Made by a program: the position numbers and the translations under genes. This document shows, piece after piece, positions 15,915 through 24,822 of a DNA stretch of 64,000 nt; the first letter of the stretch is position 1; every line of letters starts with the position of its first letter. The notes beneath the pieces were generated by a model. That model ran no database searches and was not told the DNA's origin. It was given only the letters and a program-made list of their open reading frames with translations. Source of the stretch: Achromobacter marplatensis (GTDB lineage Bacteria; Pseudomonadota; Gammaproteobacteria; Burkholderiales; Burkholderiaceae_B); NCBI RefSeq assembly GCF_002209535.1, contig NZ_NJIG01000021.1, positions 18,316 to 82,315 of the forward strand, given 5' to 3'.

Positions 15915-16856
15915 TCAGACCCCCAAGTGGCGCCGCGGGTTGAAAGGCACGTCCTGCTGCAGCTTGCGGTAGGCCGCGCGCGCAGCCTCGCTATCGGCCG
16001 GCGGCAGCACAAGGTCCAGCACCAGGTACAGGTCCCCCGGCGGATCACCGGGTATGCCGCGGCCGCGCAACCGCAGCTTGCGTCCGTTGCCGGAACCGGC
16101 CGGGATCGACACCTCGACCGTGCCGCCCGGCGTGGGCGTATCCACCTGCGCGCCCAGCGCGGCTTCCCACGGGGCGACGGGCAGCGTCATATAAAGGTCG
16201 CGGCCTTCGGCCCGGTAGCGCGGGTGCGGCTTGAAGCGCACCTCCAGGTACAGGTCGCCGTTTTCGCCGCCCCCGTAGCCGGGCATGCCCTGCCCGGCCA
16301 GACGGATGTACTGGCCTTCGCGCACGCCGGCAGGAATGCGCACGCTGAGCGTGCGGGTTTTCATGTGGGGATGGCCCTGGTCGTCCATCTCCATCGATCT
16401 CAGGCTGATGTCGCGCGTGGCGCCCTTGAGCGCATCTTCCAGGTCCACTTCGATGGCGGCGTGGTGATCGTCGCCACGCGCGCGGAAGTCCTGCTGGCGC
16501 GCCCCGCCCCGCTGGCCGCGACCGCCGAACAGCGACGAAAAGAACTCGCTGAACTGGGCCTCGTCGCCAGGCGCCGCGCCCCGGTGGAATTCGAAGCCTT
16601 CGTCCCAGCCGGGCGGCGGCTGGAAGCCGCCATCGGACGACACGCCGGCCGCCAGATTGTCGTAGGCCTGGCGCTTTTCCTGGTCGCGCAAGACGTCATA
16701 GGCTTCGTTGACGTCGCGCATGCGGGCCTCGGCGTCGCTTTCCTTGCTGACGTCGGGATGATATTTGCGAGCGAGCTTTCGGTAAGCGCGCCGGATCTCG
16801 TCTTCGGTGGCGCCGCGTTCCACCCCGAGAGTGCTGTAGTAGTCCTTGAACTCCAT
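15915..16856 (-). CDS. cbpA: DnaJ-like curved-DNA-binding co-chaperone CbpA
   Basis: A 313-residue J-protein. The J-domain is N-terminal (KDYYSTLGVERGATEDEIRRAYR, with HPD in KYHPDVSKE), followed by a Gly/Phe-rich linker (FQPPPGWDEGF, FGGRGQRGG) and the two beta-rich substrate-binding domains. The zinc-finger cysteines of DnaJ are absent, which identifies CbpA. It stimulates DnaK and also binds curved DNA in E. coli. ATG 16856 begins the conserved MEFKDYY; an in-frame GTG four codons earlier cannot be ruled out. It is followed directly by its modulator cbpM. Confidence 0.93.
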   Translation of the reverse strand: MEFKDYYSTLGVERGATEDEIRRAYRKLARKYHPDVSKESDAEARMRDVNEAYDVLRDQEKRQAYDNLAAGVSSDGGFQPPPGWDEGFEFHRGAAPGDEAQFSEFFSSLFGGRGQRGGARQQDFRARGDDHHAAIEVDLEDALKGATRDISLRSMEMDDQGHPHMKTRTLSVRIPAGVREGQYIRLAGQGMPGYGGGENGDLYLEVRFKPHPRYRAEGRDLYMTLPVAPWEAALGAQVDTPTPGGTVEVSIPAGSGNGRKLRLRGRGIPGDPPGDLYLVLDLVLPPADSEAARAAYRKLQQDVPFNPRRHLGV

Positions 16857-17056
16857 ATTCCAGCTCACCTTAAAGGTTTCGGCCGCGTCGGGCAGTGCCG
16901 CATCCGGCCTTGAATATCAACAAGATAGGGGTTACGGACCGATTTTTCAATGCGCAAAATCAGGCGGCGGCAAGCGTGCATAATGTTCGGTTGCCCCGTC
17001 ATCCGAGGGCATGGCCGGCGACTCGCGCTGGCCAGGATCAGCCACAGGAACCGATC

Positions 17057-17542
17057 GTGCTGGAAATCATCGACGTCGACTTCTCCAATCCGGAACATGG
17101 CCGCCAGGTGCTGGCCATGCTGAACGAATACGCCAGCGGCCCCATGGGCGGCAATTCGCCCCTGCCCGACTACGCGCAGCAGAACCTGATCGCGGAATTG
17201 GCGCGCCGCCCGACGGCCCACGCGCTTTTGGCCCGCGTCGACGGGCAGCCCGCGGGGGTGGCGATCTATCTGGAAGGCTTTTCCACCTTTGCCTGCCGGC
17301 CGCTGATCAACCTGCACGATCTGGGCGTGTCGCCCCGCTTCCAGGGGCTGGGCGTGGGCAAGCAGCTGCTGGGCGCGCTGGAAGACCGGGCGCGCCAGAT
17401 GGGCTGCTGCAAGATCACGCTGGAAGTACTGGAAGGCAACGCCGTGGCCCAGGGGCTGTACCGCAAACTGGGCTTTGAAGGCTACGCGCTGGACGACACC
17501 ACCGGCCGCGCGATGTTCTGGCAAAAGAAGCTGGTAGCCTGA
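17057..17542 (+). CDS. GNAT-family N-acetyltransferase
   Basis: A 161-residue acetyltransferase of the GNAT fold. The acetyl-CoA loop is visible as LGVSPRFQGLGVGKQLLGAL (Q/R-x-x-G-x-G/A), followed by CKITLEVLEGNAVAQGLYRKLGF, the motif B region. The start is a GTG at 17057, supported by AGGA eight bases upstream and by the fold beginning there; a longer upstream frame has no similarity. The substrate is unknown. It diverges from cbpA across about 200 bp. Confidence 0.88.
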   Translation: MLEIIDVDFSNPEHGRQVLAMLNEYASGPMGGNSPLPDYAQQNLIAELARRPTAHALLARVDGQPAGVAIYLEGFSTFACRPLINLHDLGVSPRFQGLGVGKQLLGALEDRARQMGCCKITLEVLEGNAVAQGLYRKLGFEGYALDDTTGRAMFWQKKLVA

Positions 17543-17614
17543 GTGGCGTAGTATCTGATGTTTACCGGACGGCATCCCCCCACCCGCCGTCCGGACCACA
17601 CCGCAGGATTCACG

Positions 17615-17944
17615 ATGAAGATGAGCAACATCCCCTTCGGCACCACGGACTGGTCCGAGGTGGAACGCACCGAACACGCCGGCGACACCGGCATGGCCTA
17701 CTGGCGCACCCGCCAATTCGGCGATCTGCGGGTCCGCATGGTGGAATACACCGCCGGCTACCTGGCTGACCACTGGTGCAGCAAGGGCCACATCCTGTTC
17801 TGTCTCGAGGGCGAACTGCATACCGAGCTGGAAGACGGCCGGCAGTTCGTCCTGACCCCCGGCATGAGCTATCAGGTGGCTGACCAGGCCGAGCCCCACC
17901 GCTCGTCCACCGCCACGGGCGCCAAGCTCTTCATCGTGGACTGA
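17615..17944 (+). CDS. DHCW-motif cupin-fold protein
   Basis: A 109-residue single-domain cupin. It begins MKMSNIPFGTTDWSEVERTEH and carries YLADHWCSKGHILFCLEGEL, the D-H-x-C-like segment after which the family is named (here DHWC), then GMSYQVADQAEPHRSSTATGAKLFIVD at the C-terminus. The His residues could bind a metal. The function is not established for the family. ATG 17615 follows GCAGGA. Confidence 0.85.
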   Translation: MKMSNIPFGTTDWSEVERTEHAGDTGMAYWRTRQFGDLRVRMVEYTAGYLADHWCSKGHILFCLEGELHTELEDGRQFVLTPGMSYQVADQAEPHRSSTATGAKLFIVD

Positions 17945-18060
17945 CGCATCGGCGCGACACGCGAAATTGCAATTGCGTTACGCTTTGCAATTCATGCGGC
18001 GCGCCGCCACCCGTCGGATCCGCACCACTCACCACGACCCCGCCAGACCGGAGACAAGAT

Positions 18061-18696
18061 TTGGGCGCCCCGATTACGCTTTACGTCGACTCCCTGTTTC
18101 TCAGCCCTTATGCCATGTCGGCCTATGTGGCGCTGACCGAAAAGAAATTGCCCTTCGAGGTGCGCCCGATCGATCTGGAAGCGGGCGAACAGCGGATGCA
18201 GCCGTACCAGTGCCGTGCGCTGACGGCGCGCGTGCCCGCGCTGACGCACGAGGGGTTCAACCTGACCGAATCCAGCGTCATCGCCGAATACCTGGAAGAC
18301 GTGTTTCCTGCGCCCGAGCATGCCGCGCTGTATCCCCAGGCCATCCGCGAGCGCGCCCGCGCCCGCCAATTGCAGGCCTGGCTGCGCAGCGACCTGGGTG
18401 CGCTGCGCCAGGAGCGCCCCACCGAGACGGTGTTCTACGGCGCCGCCGGCCAACCGCTGTCCGACGCGGCGCACGCCGCCTCGGCCAAGCTGATCCAGGT
18501 GGCCAGCTACCTGATCGGGGTGGACCAGGCGTCCTTGTTCGACGAATGGTGCATCGCCGACATCGACCTGGCGGTCATGCTCAAGCGCCTGGCGCTGGAT
18601 GACCTGCCCGACCCGCTGCGCGCCTACGCCGATGTCCAATGGCAGCGGCCATCCGTCCAGAAATGGCTGGAGCACAACGCCGCAGCACGCGCCTGA
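18061..18696 (+). CDS. yfcF: Glutathione transferase YfcF-like
   Basis: A 211-residue GST closely resembling E. coli YfcF along its whole length: PYAMSAYVALTEKKLPFEV, the SSVIAEYLEDVFP segment, ARARQLQAWLRSDLGALRQERPTETVF, DEWCIADIDLAVMLKRLAL and YADVQWQRPSVQKWL. YfcF has glutathione transferase and peroxidase activity in E. coli. The start is TTG 18061, preceded by GGAGAC; the family N-terminus fits and no ATG is available before the conserved region. The VOC-protein gene follows after 16 bp, so the two may be co-transcribed. Confidence 0.9.
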   Translation: MGAPITLYVDSLFLSPYAMSAYVALTEKKLPFEVRPIDLEAGEQRMQPYQCRALTARVPALTHEGFNLTESSVIAEYLEDVFPAPEHAALYPQAIRERARARQLQAWLRSDLGALRQERPTETVFYGAAGQPLSDAAHAASAKLIQVASYLIGVDQASLFDEWCIADIDLAVMLKRLALDDLPDPLRAYADVQWQRPSVQKWLEHNAAARA

Positions 18697-18712
18697 CGCG
18701 TCCGGAGCCGCG

Positions 18713-19114
18713 ATGCAATTGCTGGATCACGTCTCCATCGCGGTTTCCCATCTGGGCCACGCCCGGCCGTTCTATGACGCCGTCATGCAGGCGCTGGGCG
18801 CGGCCAAGGTCTATGACGAGGCAGACGCCATCGGCTATGGCGAACGCTGCGGCCCCGGCGACAGCCGACACACGTATGTCTCCATCCTGGCAACGCCCGG
18901 CTTGGCGCCGGACGCCGGCGCCAGGCGCCATTGGTGTTTCAAGGCGCCGGACCGCGCCGCGGTCGATGCCTTTCACGCGGCGGGCCTGGCCCACGGCGGC
19001 CGCGACGGGGGCGCCCCCGGGCTGCGCGCGCACTACCACCCACAGTATTACGCCGCCTTCCTGCTGGATCCCGACGGCAACTGCGTGGAAGCTGTCTGCC
19101 ACGGCGCGAATTGA
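18713..19114 (+). CDS. VOC (glyoxalase/bleomycin-resistance fold) family protein
   Basis: A 133-residue vicinal-oxygen-chelate protein. LLDHVSIAVSHLGHARPFYDAVMQALGA is the typical first module with the first metal His, and HPQYYAAFLLDPDGNCVEAVCHG is the second with the terminal Glu ligand. It probably binds a divalent metal, but lyase, dioxygenase or binding function cannot be told apart. ATG 18713 follows CGGAG. It directly follows yfcF, which supports a shared detoxification role. Confidence 0.87.
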   Translation: MQLLDHVSIAVSHLGHARPFYDAVMQALGAAKVYDEADAIGYGERCGPGDSRHTYVSILATPGLAPDAGARRHWCFKAPDRAAVDAFHAAGLAHGGRDGGAPGLRAHYHPQYYAAFLLDPDGNCVEAVCHGAN

Positions 19115-19210
19115 CGCCTGCCGCGACGCAACGTTCTTGCAAGATTGGCAACAAAGCTGAAAGAAGGGACAGTTAGCGCCCTAATTTGAGCGGCATCAAA
19201 CCCTTCCATG

Positions 19211-19239
19211 TTGCGACGCAGCATTCGATGCGGTGTAAT
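19211..19239 (+). promoter_or_regulatory. Sigma-70-like promoter upstream of the DUF3141 operon
   Basis: TTGCGA and TGTAAT are separated by exactly 17 bases. They leave a 5' leader of about 75 bases before the DUF3141 start, which has its own AGGAG. The flanks are AT-richer than the coding DNA. Confidence 0.5.
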
Positions 19240-19319
19240 GGGGAGGTCAACTCGGCCGGTTCCACTCGGGATCGGCCCGGCGGCCTTCCGCCGTCGGGAG
19301 CAACTTACAGGAGATCGCC

Positions 19320-21878
19320 ATGGCCGGATCCGGCAACGATCGCGTCCCCACCCCGTCCTTTTTCAACCCCTGGACGGCCGCCTACGAATATGCCGTGGAT
19401 GCCTGGCAGCGCGGCGTGCTCTACGCAGACGTGCTGCGCCAGCGCGGCAACCAGTACCACGAACACATGGCCAAGCGCGCGCCCAACGTGCTCAGCATGG
19501 AGTTCGAGCTGGTCCTGGATGGCCGCGAATTGCCGCGCCCCGTGAACTACGGGCTGTTGCGCATCAAGCCGCCGGCAGACGTGGAAACCGATCCGATCAA
19601 GCGCCCCTTCCTGGTGGTCGACCCGCGCGCGGGCCATGGCCCGGGTATCGGCGGCTTCAAGCCCGAAAGCGAGATCGGCGTAGCGGTGCGCGCCGGCCAT
19701 CCCTGCTACTTCGCGACCTTCCTGCCCCAGCCCATGCCTGAGCAGACCGTCGAAGACGTGATGATGGCCGAAGCGCGCTTCCTGGAAGAAATCATCGCGC
19801 GGCACCCCGACGCGGAGGGCAAGCCGGTCGTGGTGGCCAACTGCCAGGCAGGCTGGCAGATCATGATGACCGCCGCCATTCGCCCTGAACTGTTCGGTCC
19901 CATCATCGTGGCAGGCGCCCCGCTGTCCTATTGGGCAGGCTGGCGCGGCATGAATCCGATGCGCTATGCGGGTGGCCTGCTGGGCGGCAGCTGGCTCACG
20001 GCGATGACCAGCGACCTGGGCAACGGCAAATTCGACGGCGCCTGGCTGGTGCAGAACTTCGAAAACCTGAATCCAGCCAACACCTTGTGGTCCAAGCAGT
20101 ACAACCTGTATTCCAAGGTGGACACTGAAGCCGACCGCTACCTGAGCTTCGAGAAATGGTGGGGCGGTCACGTCTTCCTGAATGGCCCGGAAATCCAGTA
20201 CATCGTGGACAACCTGTTCGTGGGCAACCGGCTGGCTACGGCCGGCCTCGTGACCTCCGACGGCATCCGCATCGACCTGCGCAACATCCGGTCGCCGATC
20301 GTGGTGTTCTGCTCGAAGGGCGACAACATCACGCCGCCGCCGCAGGCACTCGGCTGGATCCCCGACCTCTACCAGAACGAAGCCGAAGTGCTGGCGCACG
20401 GCCAGACCATCGTCTACGCCGTGCACGAAAGCATCGGCCACCTGGGCATCTTCGTGTCGGGCAGCGTGGCCCGCAAAGAGCACCAGGAATTCACGTCGAA
20501 CATCGACATGATCGACGTGCTGCCCCCCGGCATCTACCAAGCCGAGATCGCTGACAAGACGCCCGATACCCCCAATGCGGATCTGGCTTTCGGCAACTAC
20601 GTGCTGTCGTTCGAACAACGCAAGCTGGACGACGTGCGCGCCATCGTCGACCGCAAGGAAGAGGACGACCGCCGCTTCGCCGCCGTGGCCCGCATCTCGG
20701 ACATCAACCTGGGCATGTACCGCAGCTTCATGCAGCCGTGGCTGCGCGCGCTGGTCACGCCGCAATCCGCGGAATGGAGCCAGCGCCTGCATCCGCTGCG
20801 CCTGCCCTATGAACTGATTTCGGACCGAAACCCGGTCATCGCCCCCATCGCCAAGATCGCCGAGCAGGTGCGCGAACAGCGCCAGCCGATCTCGCCTTCC
20901 AATCCTTTCCTGATGGCGCAGGAGATGTTCTCGAACTGGGTCGAAACCAGCCTGAACATCTGGCAGGAACTGCGCGACTCGGCCGACGAACGCACCTTCA
21001 TGGGCGTCTACGGTTCGCCGCTGGTGCAGGACCTGGCCGGCCTGGGCGCGCAGTCCGGCCCCCCGCGCAAGCATCCGGGCGTATCGCCCGAACACCGCCG
21101 CTTCATGGAAGACCGTGCCGCCGAACTGCGTTCGATGGTGCAGGAAGGCGGCTTGCGCGTGGCAGCCATCCGCATGCTGCTGTACGTGTCCGGCGCCGAG
21201 GGCGGCCTGGACGAGCGCAGCTTTGCGCTCATTCGCAAGATGCGCGCCGAATCCGACAACGCGTTGAGCTTGCAGGAGTTCAAGGATCTGACCCGCGAGC
21301 AGGCTCTGATCCTGACGCTGGATTCGGACGCCGCCCTGCTGGCCATGCCGCATCTGCTGGAAGGCTCACCGGCCCCGGCGATCCGCGACGCGCTGGAAAC
21401 GATGAAGCGCGTGCTGGAAGCGGCCGAACCGCTCAGCCCGGCCGCCCGCGAAAGCCTGGACGAGATGGAACGCATCTTCGTGGCGGCAGAGCGCCGCGCG
21501 CAGAAGCGCAATCCGGCGTCGGCACCGGCCAAACTGCCGGCGCCGTCCGTCGCCCCCGCGCCTTCCGTGCCGGCCTTGAAACTGGTCAAGGCCGCCGCTG
21601 AAGTGCCCGCCAAGAAGGCCCAACCGCACCCCGCCGCGGCCAAGTCGGCGGCAGCGGAGGTTGCCGAAGACGCCGCGCCCAAGGCTGCCACCAAGGCCCC
21701 GGCAAAACGGACGGCCAAATCGGCAAGCAAGCCGGCGACGACGGCCGCGGCTAAAACCGCAACTAAGACCGCCACTAAGACTGCCACTAAGACCGCGGCC
21801 AAGACCGCCACGGCATCCCCTGCGAAACGCGCCACCAAGACCGCAGCCCGTCAATCCGCCAAGGCCAAGACCGCATGA
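19320..21878 (+). CDS. DUF3141 PhaC-like alpha/beta hydrolase with TerB-like region and Lys/Ala-rich tail
   Basis: An 852-residue cytosolic protein in three parts. Residues about 1-420 form an alpha/beta hydrolase similar to class III polyhydroxyalkanoate synthases: the nucleophile is a cysteine (VVVANCQAGW, Cys175), with Asp335 in FCSKGDNITPP and His374 in ESIGHLGIF completing a PhaC-like triad. Residues about 610-700 look like a TerB-type helical domain (LYVSGAEGGLDERSFALIRKM). The last 130 residues are a low-complexity basic tail with repeated KTAT/AKTA units, resembling histone H1-like AlgP or PhaF tails. It begins an operon overlapping pta by 4 bp. Substrate and polymer are unproven. Confidence 0.85.
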   Translation: MAGSGNDRVPTPSFFNPWTAAYEYAVDAWQRGVLYADVLRQRGNQYHEHMAKRAPNVLSMEFELVLDGRELPRPVNYGLLRIKPPADVETDPIKRPFLVVDPRAGHGPGIGGFKPESEIGVAVRAGHPCYFATFLPQPMPEQTVEDVMMAEARFLEEIIARHPDAEGKPVVVANCQAGWQIMMTAAIRPELFGPIIVAGAPLSYWAGWRGMNPMRYAGGLLGGSWLTAMTSDLGNGKFDGAWLVQNFENLNPANTLWSKQYNLYSKVDTEADRYLSFEKWWGGHVFLNGPEIQYIVDNLFVGNRLATAGLVTSDGIRIDLRNIRSPIVVFCSKGDNITPPPQALGWIPDLYQNEAEVLAHGQTIVYAVHESIGHLGIFVSGSVARKEHQEFTSNIDMIDVLPPGIYQAEIADKTPDTPNADLAFGNYVLSFEQRKLDDVRAIVDRKEEDDRRFAAVARISDINLGMYRSFMQPWLRALVTPQSAEWSQRLHPLRLPYELISDRNPVIAPIAKIAEQVREQRQPISPSNPFLMAQEMFSNWVETSLNIWQELRDSADERTFMGVYGSPLVQDLAGLGAQSGPPRKHPGVSPEHRRFMEDRAAELRSMVQEGGLRVAAIRMLLYVSGAEGGLDERSFALIRKMRAESDNALSLQEFKDLTREQALILTLDSDAALLAMPHLLEGSPAPAIRDALETMKRVLEAAEPLSPAARESLDEMERIFVAAERRAQKRNPASAPAKLPAPSVAPAPSVPALKLVKAAAEVPAKKAQPHPAAAKSAAAEVAEDAAPKAATKAPAKRTAKSASKPATTAAAKTATKTATKTATKTAAKTATASPAKRATKTAARQSAKAKTA

Positions 21879-22819
21879 CCCTGCCTACCTCGACGCATTA
21901 CGACAAGCTCATCGCTCGCGCGCAGACGCTGGAACCGGCCTTCTGCGCCATCGCCCACCCGTGCGACGAGCCCTCGCTGTCGGCCGCGCTGGAAGCACGC
22001 GACCTGGGGCTGCTGCATCCCATCCTGGTGGGCCCGGAAAAGAAGATCCGCGACACGGCCGCCCAGTTCAAACTGAACCTGGGCGATGCCCGCATCGTGG
22101 ACGTGCCGCATAGCCATGCGGCCGCCGAGACCGCCGTGGCGCTGGTACGCAACGGCGAGGCCACCCTGCTGATGAAGGGCAGCCTGCACACCGATGAACT
22201 GATGCACGAAGTGGTCGCGCGCACGACTGGCCTGCGCAGCGGCCGCCGCATCAGCCACGTGTTCATCATGGAAGTGCCCACCTACGCGGAGCCGCTCTTC
22301 ATCACTGATGCCGCCATCAACATCTTCCCCGACCTGGAAACCAAGGCAGACATCATCCGCAACGTGATCGACCTGCATCACGGCCTGGGCCTGGGCGAAC
22401 CGCGCGTGGCGATCCTGTCGGCCGTCGAGCAGGTCACGCCCAACATCCCCAGCACCATCGAAGCCGCCGCGCTGTGCAAGATGGCGGACCGCGGCCAGAT
22501 CGCCGGCGGCCTGCTGGATGGCCCGCTGGCGCTGGACAACGCGATCAGTCCGGACGCCGCCCGCATCAAGGGCATCCGGTCCCCGGTGGCAGGCGTGGCC
22601 CAGGTGCTGGTGGTGCCCGACCTGGAGGCCGGCAACATGCTGGCCAAGAACCTGACGTTCCTGGCCAACGCGGAAGCGGCCGGCATCGTGCTGGGCGCGC
22701 GCGTGCCCATCATCCTGACCAGCCGCGCCGACAGCCCGCGCTCGCGCCTGGCTTCCTGCGCGGTGGCGGCGATCTACGCCCACCACCTGAGCCAGCAAGC
22801 CGCCCGCCCGCTGGCGTGA
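21875..22819 (+). CDS. pta: Phosphate acetyl/butyryltransferase (Pta/Ptb family)
   Basis: A 314-residue short-form phosphotransacetylase without the N-terminal DRTGG extension of E. coli Pta; the length is closer to Ptb. It shows LLHPILVGPEKKIRDTAAQF, EATLLMKGSLHTDELMHEVV and, near the C-terminus, LEAGNMLAKNLTFLANAEAAGIVLGARVPIILTSRADS, the phosphate/CoA site region. It converts acyl-CoA plus phosphate to acyl phosphate. It starts inside the DUF3141 stop (ATGA) and is followed by acetate kinase, so the pair would make ATP from acyl-CoA or run in reverse. Acetyl versus longer acyl specificity is not decidable here. Confidence 0.9.
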   Translation: MTLPTSTHYDKLIARAQTLEPAFCAIAHPCDEPSLSAALEARDLGLLHPILVGPEKKIRDTAAQFKLNLGDARIVDVPHSHAAAETAVALVRNGEATLLMKGSLHTDELMHEVVARTTGLRSGRRISHVFIMEVPTYAEPLFITDAAINIFPDLETKADIIRNVIDLHHGLGLGEPRVAILSAVEQVTPNIPSTIEAAALCKMADRGQIAGGLLDGPLALDNAISPDAARIKGIRSPVAGVAQVLVVPDLEAGNMLAKNLTFLANAEAAGIVLGARVPIILTSRADSPRSRLASCAVAAIYAHHLSQQAARPLA

Positions 22820-22850
22820 CGCCTGCCCACCGCTACCGGATTCCAGAGCC

Positions 22851-24035
22851 ATGAGCGACACCATCCTCGTCATCAACGCCGGCAGTTCCAGCATCAAGTT
22901 CTACCTGTATGACATCGACGACACGCACGAGCTGGCGCCGCGCCTGGGCGGCCAGCTGGAAGGCATCGGCACCTCGCATCCGAAATTGCGGGTGCGCGAC
23001 GCCGCCGGCAAAACCCTGGTGGAACGCGACATCGCGCCCAGCCACGCGCCCGACGTGCCCAATGGGCAGGAAGTCGTCGGCACCTGGCTGAGCGGCCACC
23101 TGGGCGGCGCGCCGCTGGCGGTGGGGCACCGCGTCGTGCATGGCGGCCCCGACCTGTCCGAGCCCGTTTTGATCGACGACGCCATCCTCGCCAAGCTGGA
23201 CACCTTCACGCCGCTTGCGCCGCTGCACCAGCCCAACAACCTGGCGCCCATCCGCGTGATCCGTGAGAGGCGGCCCTGGATTCCGCAGGTGGCCTGCTTC
23301 GACACGGCGTTCCACCGCAGCCACTCCGACGTGGCTGACCGCTACGCGCTGCCCGAATCGCTGTACCAGGAAGGCGTGCGCCGCTACGGTTTTCACGGCC
23401 TGTCCTACGAATACATTGCGCAGCGCCTGCGCCAGGCCCTGCCCGAACTCGCGATGGGCAAGATCATCGCGGCGCACCTGGGCTCGGGTGTGTCCGCCTG
23501 CGCCATGCATGAAGGCAAGAGCGTCGACAGCACGATGGGCTTCACCGCGCTGGAAGGCCTGCCCATGGGCACACGGCCCGGCCGGCTCGACCCGGGCGTG
23601 GTGCTGTGGATGATGGAACGCGGCATGGACCACGACCAGATCGAGCACCTGCTCTATCACGACTGCGGCATGAAAGGCCTGTCCGGCATCAGCAACGACA
23701 TGCGCGAGCTGCTGGCTAGCGACGCGCCATCGGCCCAACTGGCGTTGAAGTATTTCGCCTGGCGCGTGGCGGAAGGCATGATCGGCCTGGGCTGCGCGAT
23801 GAACGGCATCGACGGCATCGTTTTCACCGCCGGCGTCGGCGAAAATTCTGCCGACATCCGCCAGGCGGTCGCGGACCACTGGGGCTGGCTGGGCATCAAG
23901 CTGGACCCCGAACGCAACGCTCATCACGGGCCGCGCATCTCCAGCGACGACAGCCGCATCGGCGTATACGTGATCCGCACGAACGAAGAACTGATCATCG
24001 CCCAGCACACGCTGGCGCTGGTGCGTCAACGATGA
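22851..24035 (+). CDS. ackA: Acetate kinase
   Basis: A 394-residue ASKHA-fold kinase that interconverts acetyl phosphate plus ADP with acetate plus ATP. Family signatures are ILVINAGSSSIKFYLYD at the N-terminus, VGHRVVHGG, VACFDTAFH, YGFHGLSYEYIAQRL, IIAAHLGSGVSACAMHEGKSVDSTMGF and FTAGVGENS. The length is normal for AckA. It lies 31 bp after pta and overlaps fabI by 4 bp. Confidence 0.95.
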   Translation: MSDTILVINAGSSSIKFYLYDIDDTHELAPRLGGQLEGIGTSHPKLRVRDAAGKTLVERDIAPSHAPDVPNGQEVVGTWLSGHLGGAPLAVGHRVVHGGPDLSEPVLIDDAILAKLDTFTPLAPLHQPNNLAPIRVIRERRPWIPQVACFDTAFHRSHSDVADRYALPESLYQEGVRRYGFHGLSYEYIAQRLRQALPELAMGKIIAAHLGSGVSACAMHEGKSVDSTMGFTALEGLPMGTRPGRLDPGVVLWMMERGMDHDQIEHLLYHDCGMKGLSGISNDMRELLASDAPSAQLALKYFAWRVAEGMIGLGCAMNGIDGIVFTAGVGENSADIRQAVADHWGWLGIKLDPERNAHHGPRISSDDSRIGVYVIRTNEELIIAQHTLALVRQR

Positions 24036-24805
24036 GCGCGCACCTTCCGCTGGCCGGCAAGCGCGGGCTCGTCACCGGCATCGCCAACGCGGATTCCATC
24101 GCCTGGGGATGCGCCAAGGCCTTTCGCGCCATGGGCGCTGAACTGGCCGTGACCTACCTGAACGACAAGGCCCTGCCGCACGTGGAGCCTCTGGCGCGGC
24201 AGGTGGACGCCTCGCTGCTGATGCCCTTGAACCTGCTGAACGAAGGCGAACTGGAAACCGTGTTCGATCGCGTCACGCAAGCATGGGGCGGGCTGGATTT
24301 TGTGCTGCATTCGATTGCGTTTGCGCCGCGCGACGACCTGCATGGCCGCGTGACGGACTGTTCGCGCGCAGGCTTTCTGCAAGCGATGGACGTGTCCTGC
24401 TGGTCGTTCATCCGCATGGCGAAATTGGCCGAGCCGCTGATGCCCCAAGGCGGCGCCCTCTTCTGCATGAGCTACTACGGTTCGCAGATGGTGGTGGAGC
24501 ACTACAACATGATGGGGCCGGTCAAGGCCGCCCTGGAATCCGCCACCCGCTATCTGGCCGCCGAACTGGGCCCGCAAGGCATTCGCGTCCATGCCATCTC
24601 GCCCGGGCCGCTGAAAACGCGCGCCGCCTCCGGCATCGCCGAATTCGACGCGTTGCTGGATCGCGCCCAATCCAAAGCGCCGGCGCGCAGCCTGGTGTCG
24701 ATCGACGATGTAGGTGAAGCCACCGCCTGGCTGGCCACCGACGCCGCCCGGCTCATGACCGGGCAGACGCTTTACATCGACGGCGGCTATCACATCATCG
24801 ACTAA
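24032..24805 (+). CDS. fabI: Enoyl-[acyl-carrier-protein] reductase FabI-like
   Basis: A 257-residue short-chain dehydrogenase of the FabI type. It has GLVTGIANADSIAWGCAKAF (the FabI-type NAD-binding loop), LDFVLHSIAFAPRDDLHGRV, and the active-site pattern Y-x6-K in HYNMMGPVKAALESATRYLA, then ISPGPLKTRAASGI. FabI reduces enoyl-ACP in fatty acid elongation using NADH. It is the fourth gene of the operon, overlapping ackA by ATGA. A housekeeping FabI may exist elsewhere, in which case this copy could serve the operon's own acyl metabolism; that is inference. Confidence 0.9.
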   Translation: MSAHLPLAGKRGLVTGIANADSIAWGCAKAFRAMGAELAVTYLNDKALPHVEPLARQVDASLLMPLNLLNEGELETVFDRVTQAWGGLDFVLHSIAFAPRDDLHGRVTDCSRAGFLQAMDVSCWSFIRMAKLAEPLMPQGGALFCMSYYGSQMVVEHYNMMGPVKAALESATRYLAAELGPQGIRVHAISPGPLKTRAASGIAEFDALLDRAQSKAPARSLVSIDDVGEATAWLATDAARLMTGQTLYIDGGYHIID

Positions 24806-24822
24806 GGGCGGATCAATACGCC

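Noticed and set aside
19305..21353. A 682-codon open frame opposite the DUF3141 gene
   Set aside because: Low-complexity His/Val/Arg composition and no family features; an antisense shadow.
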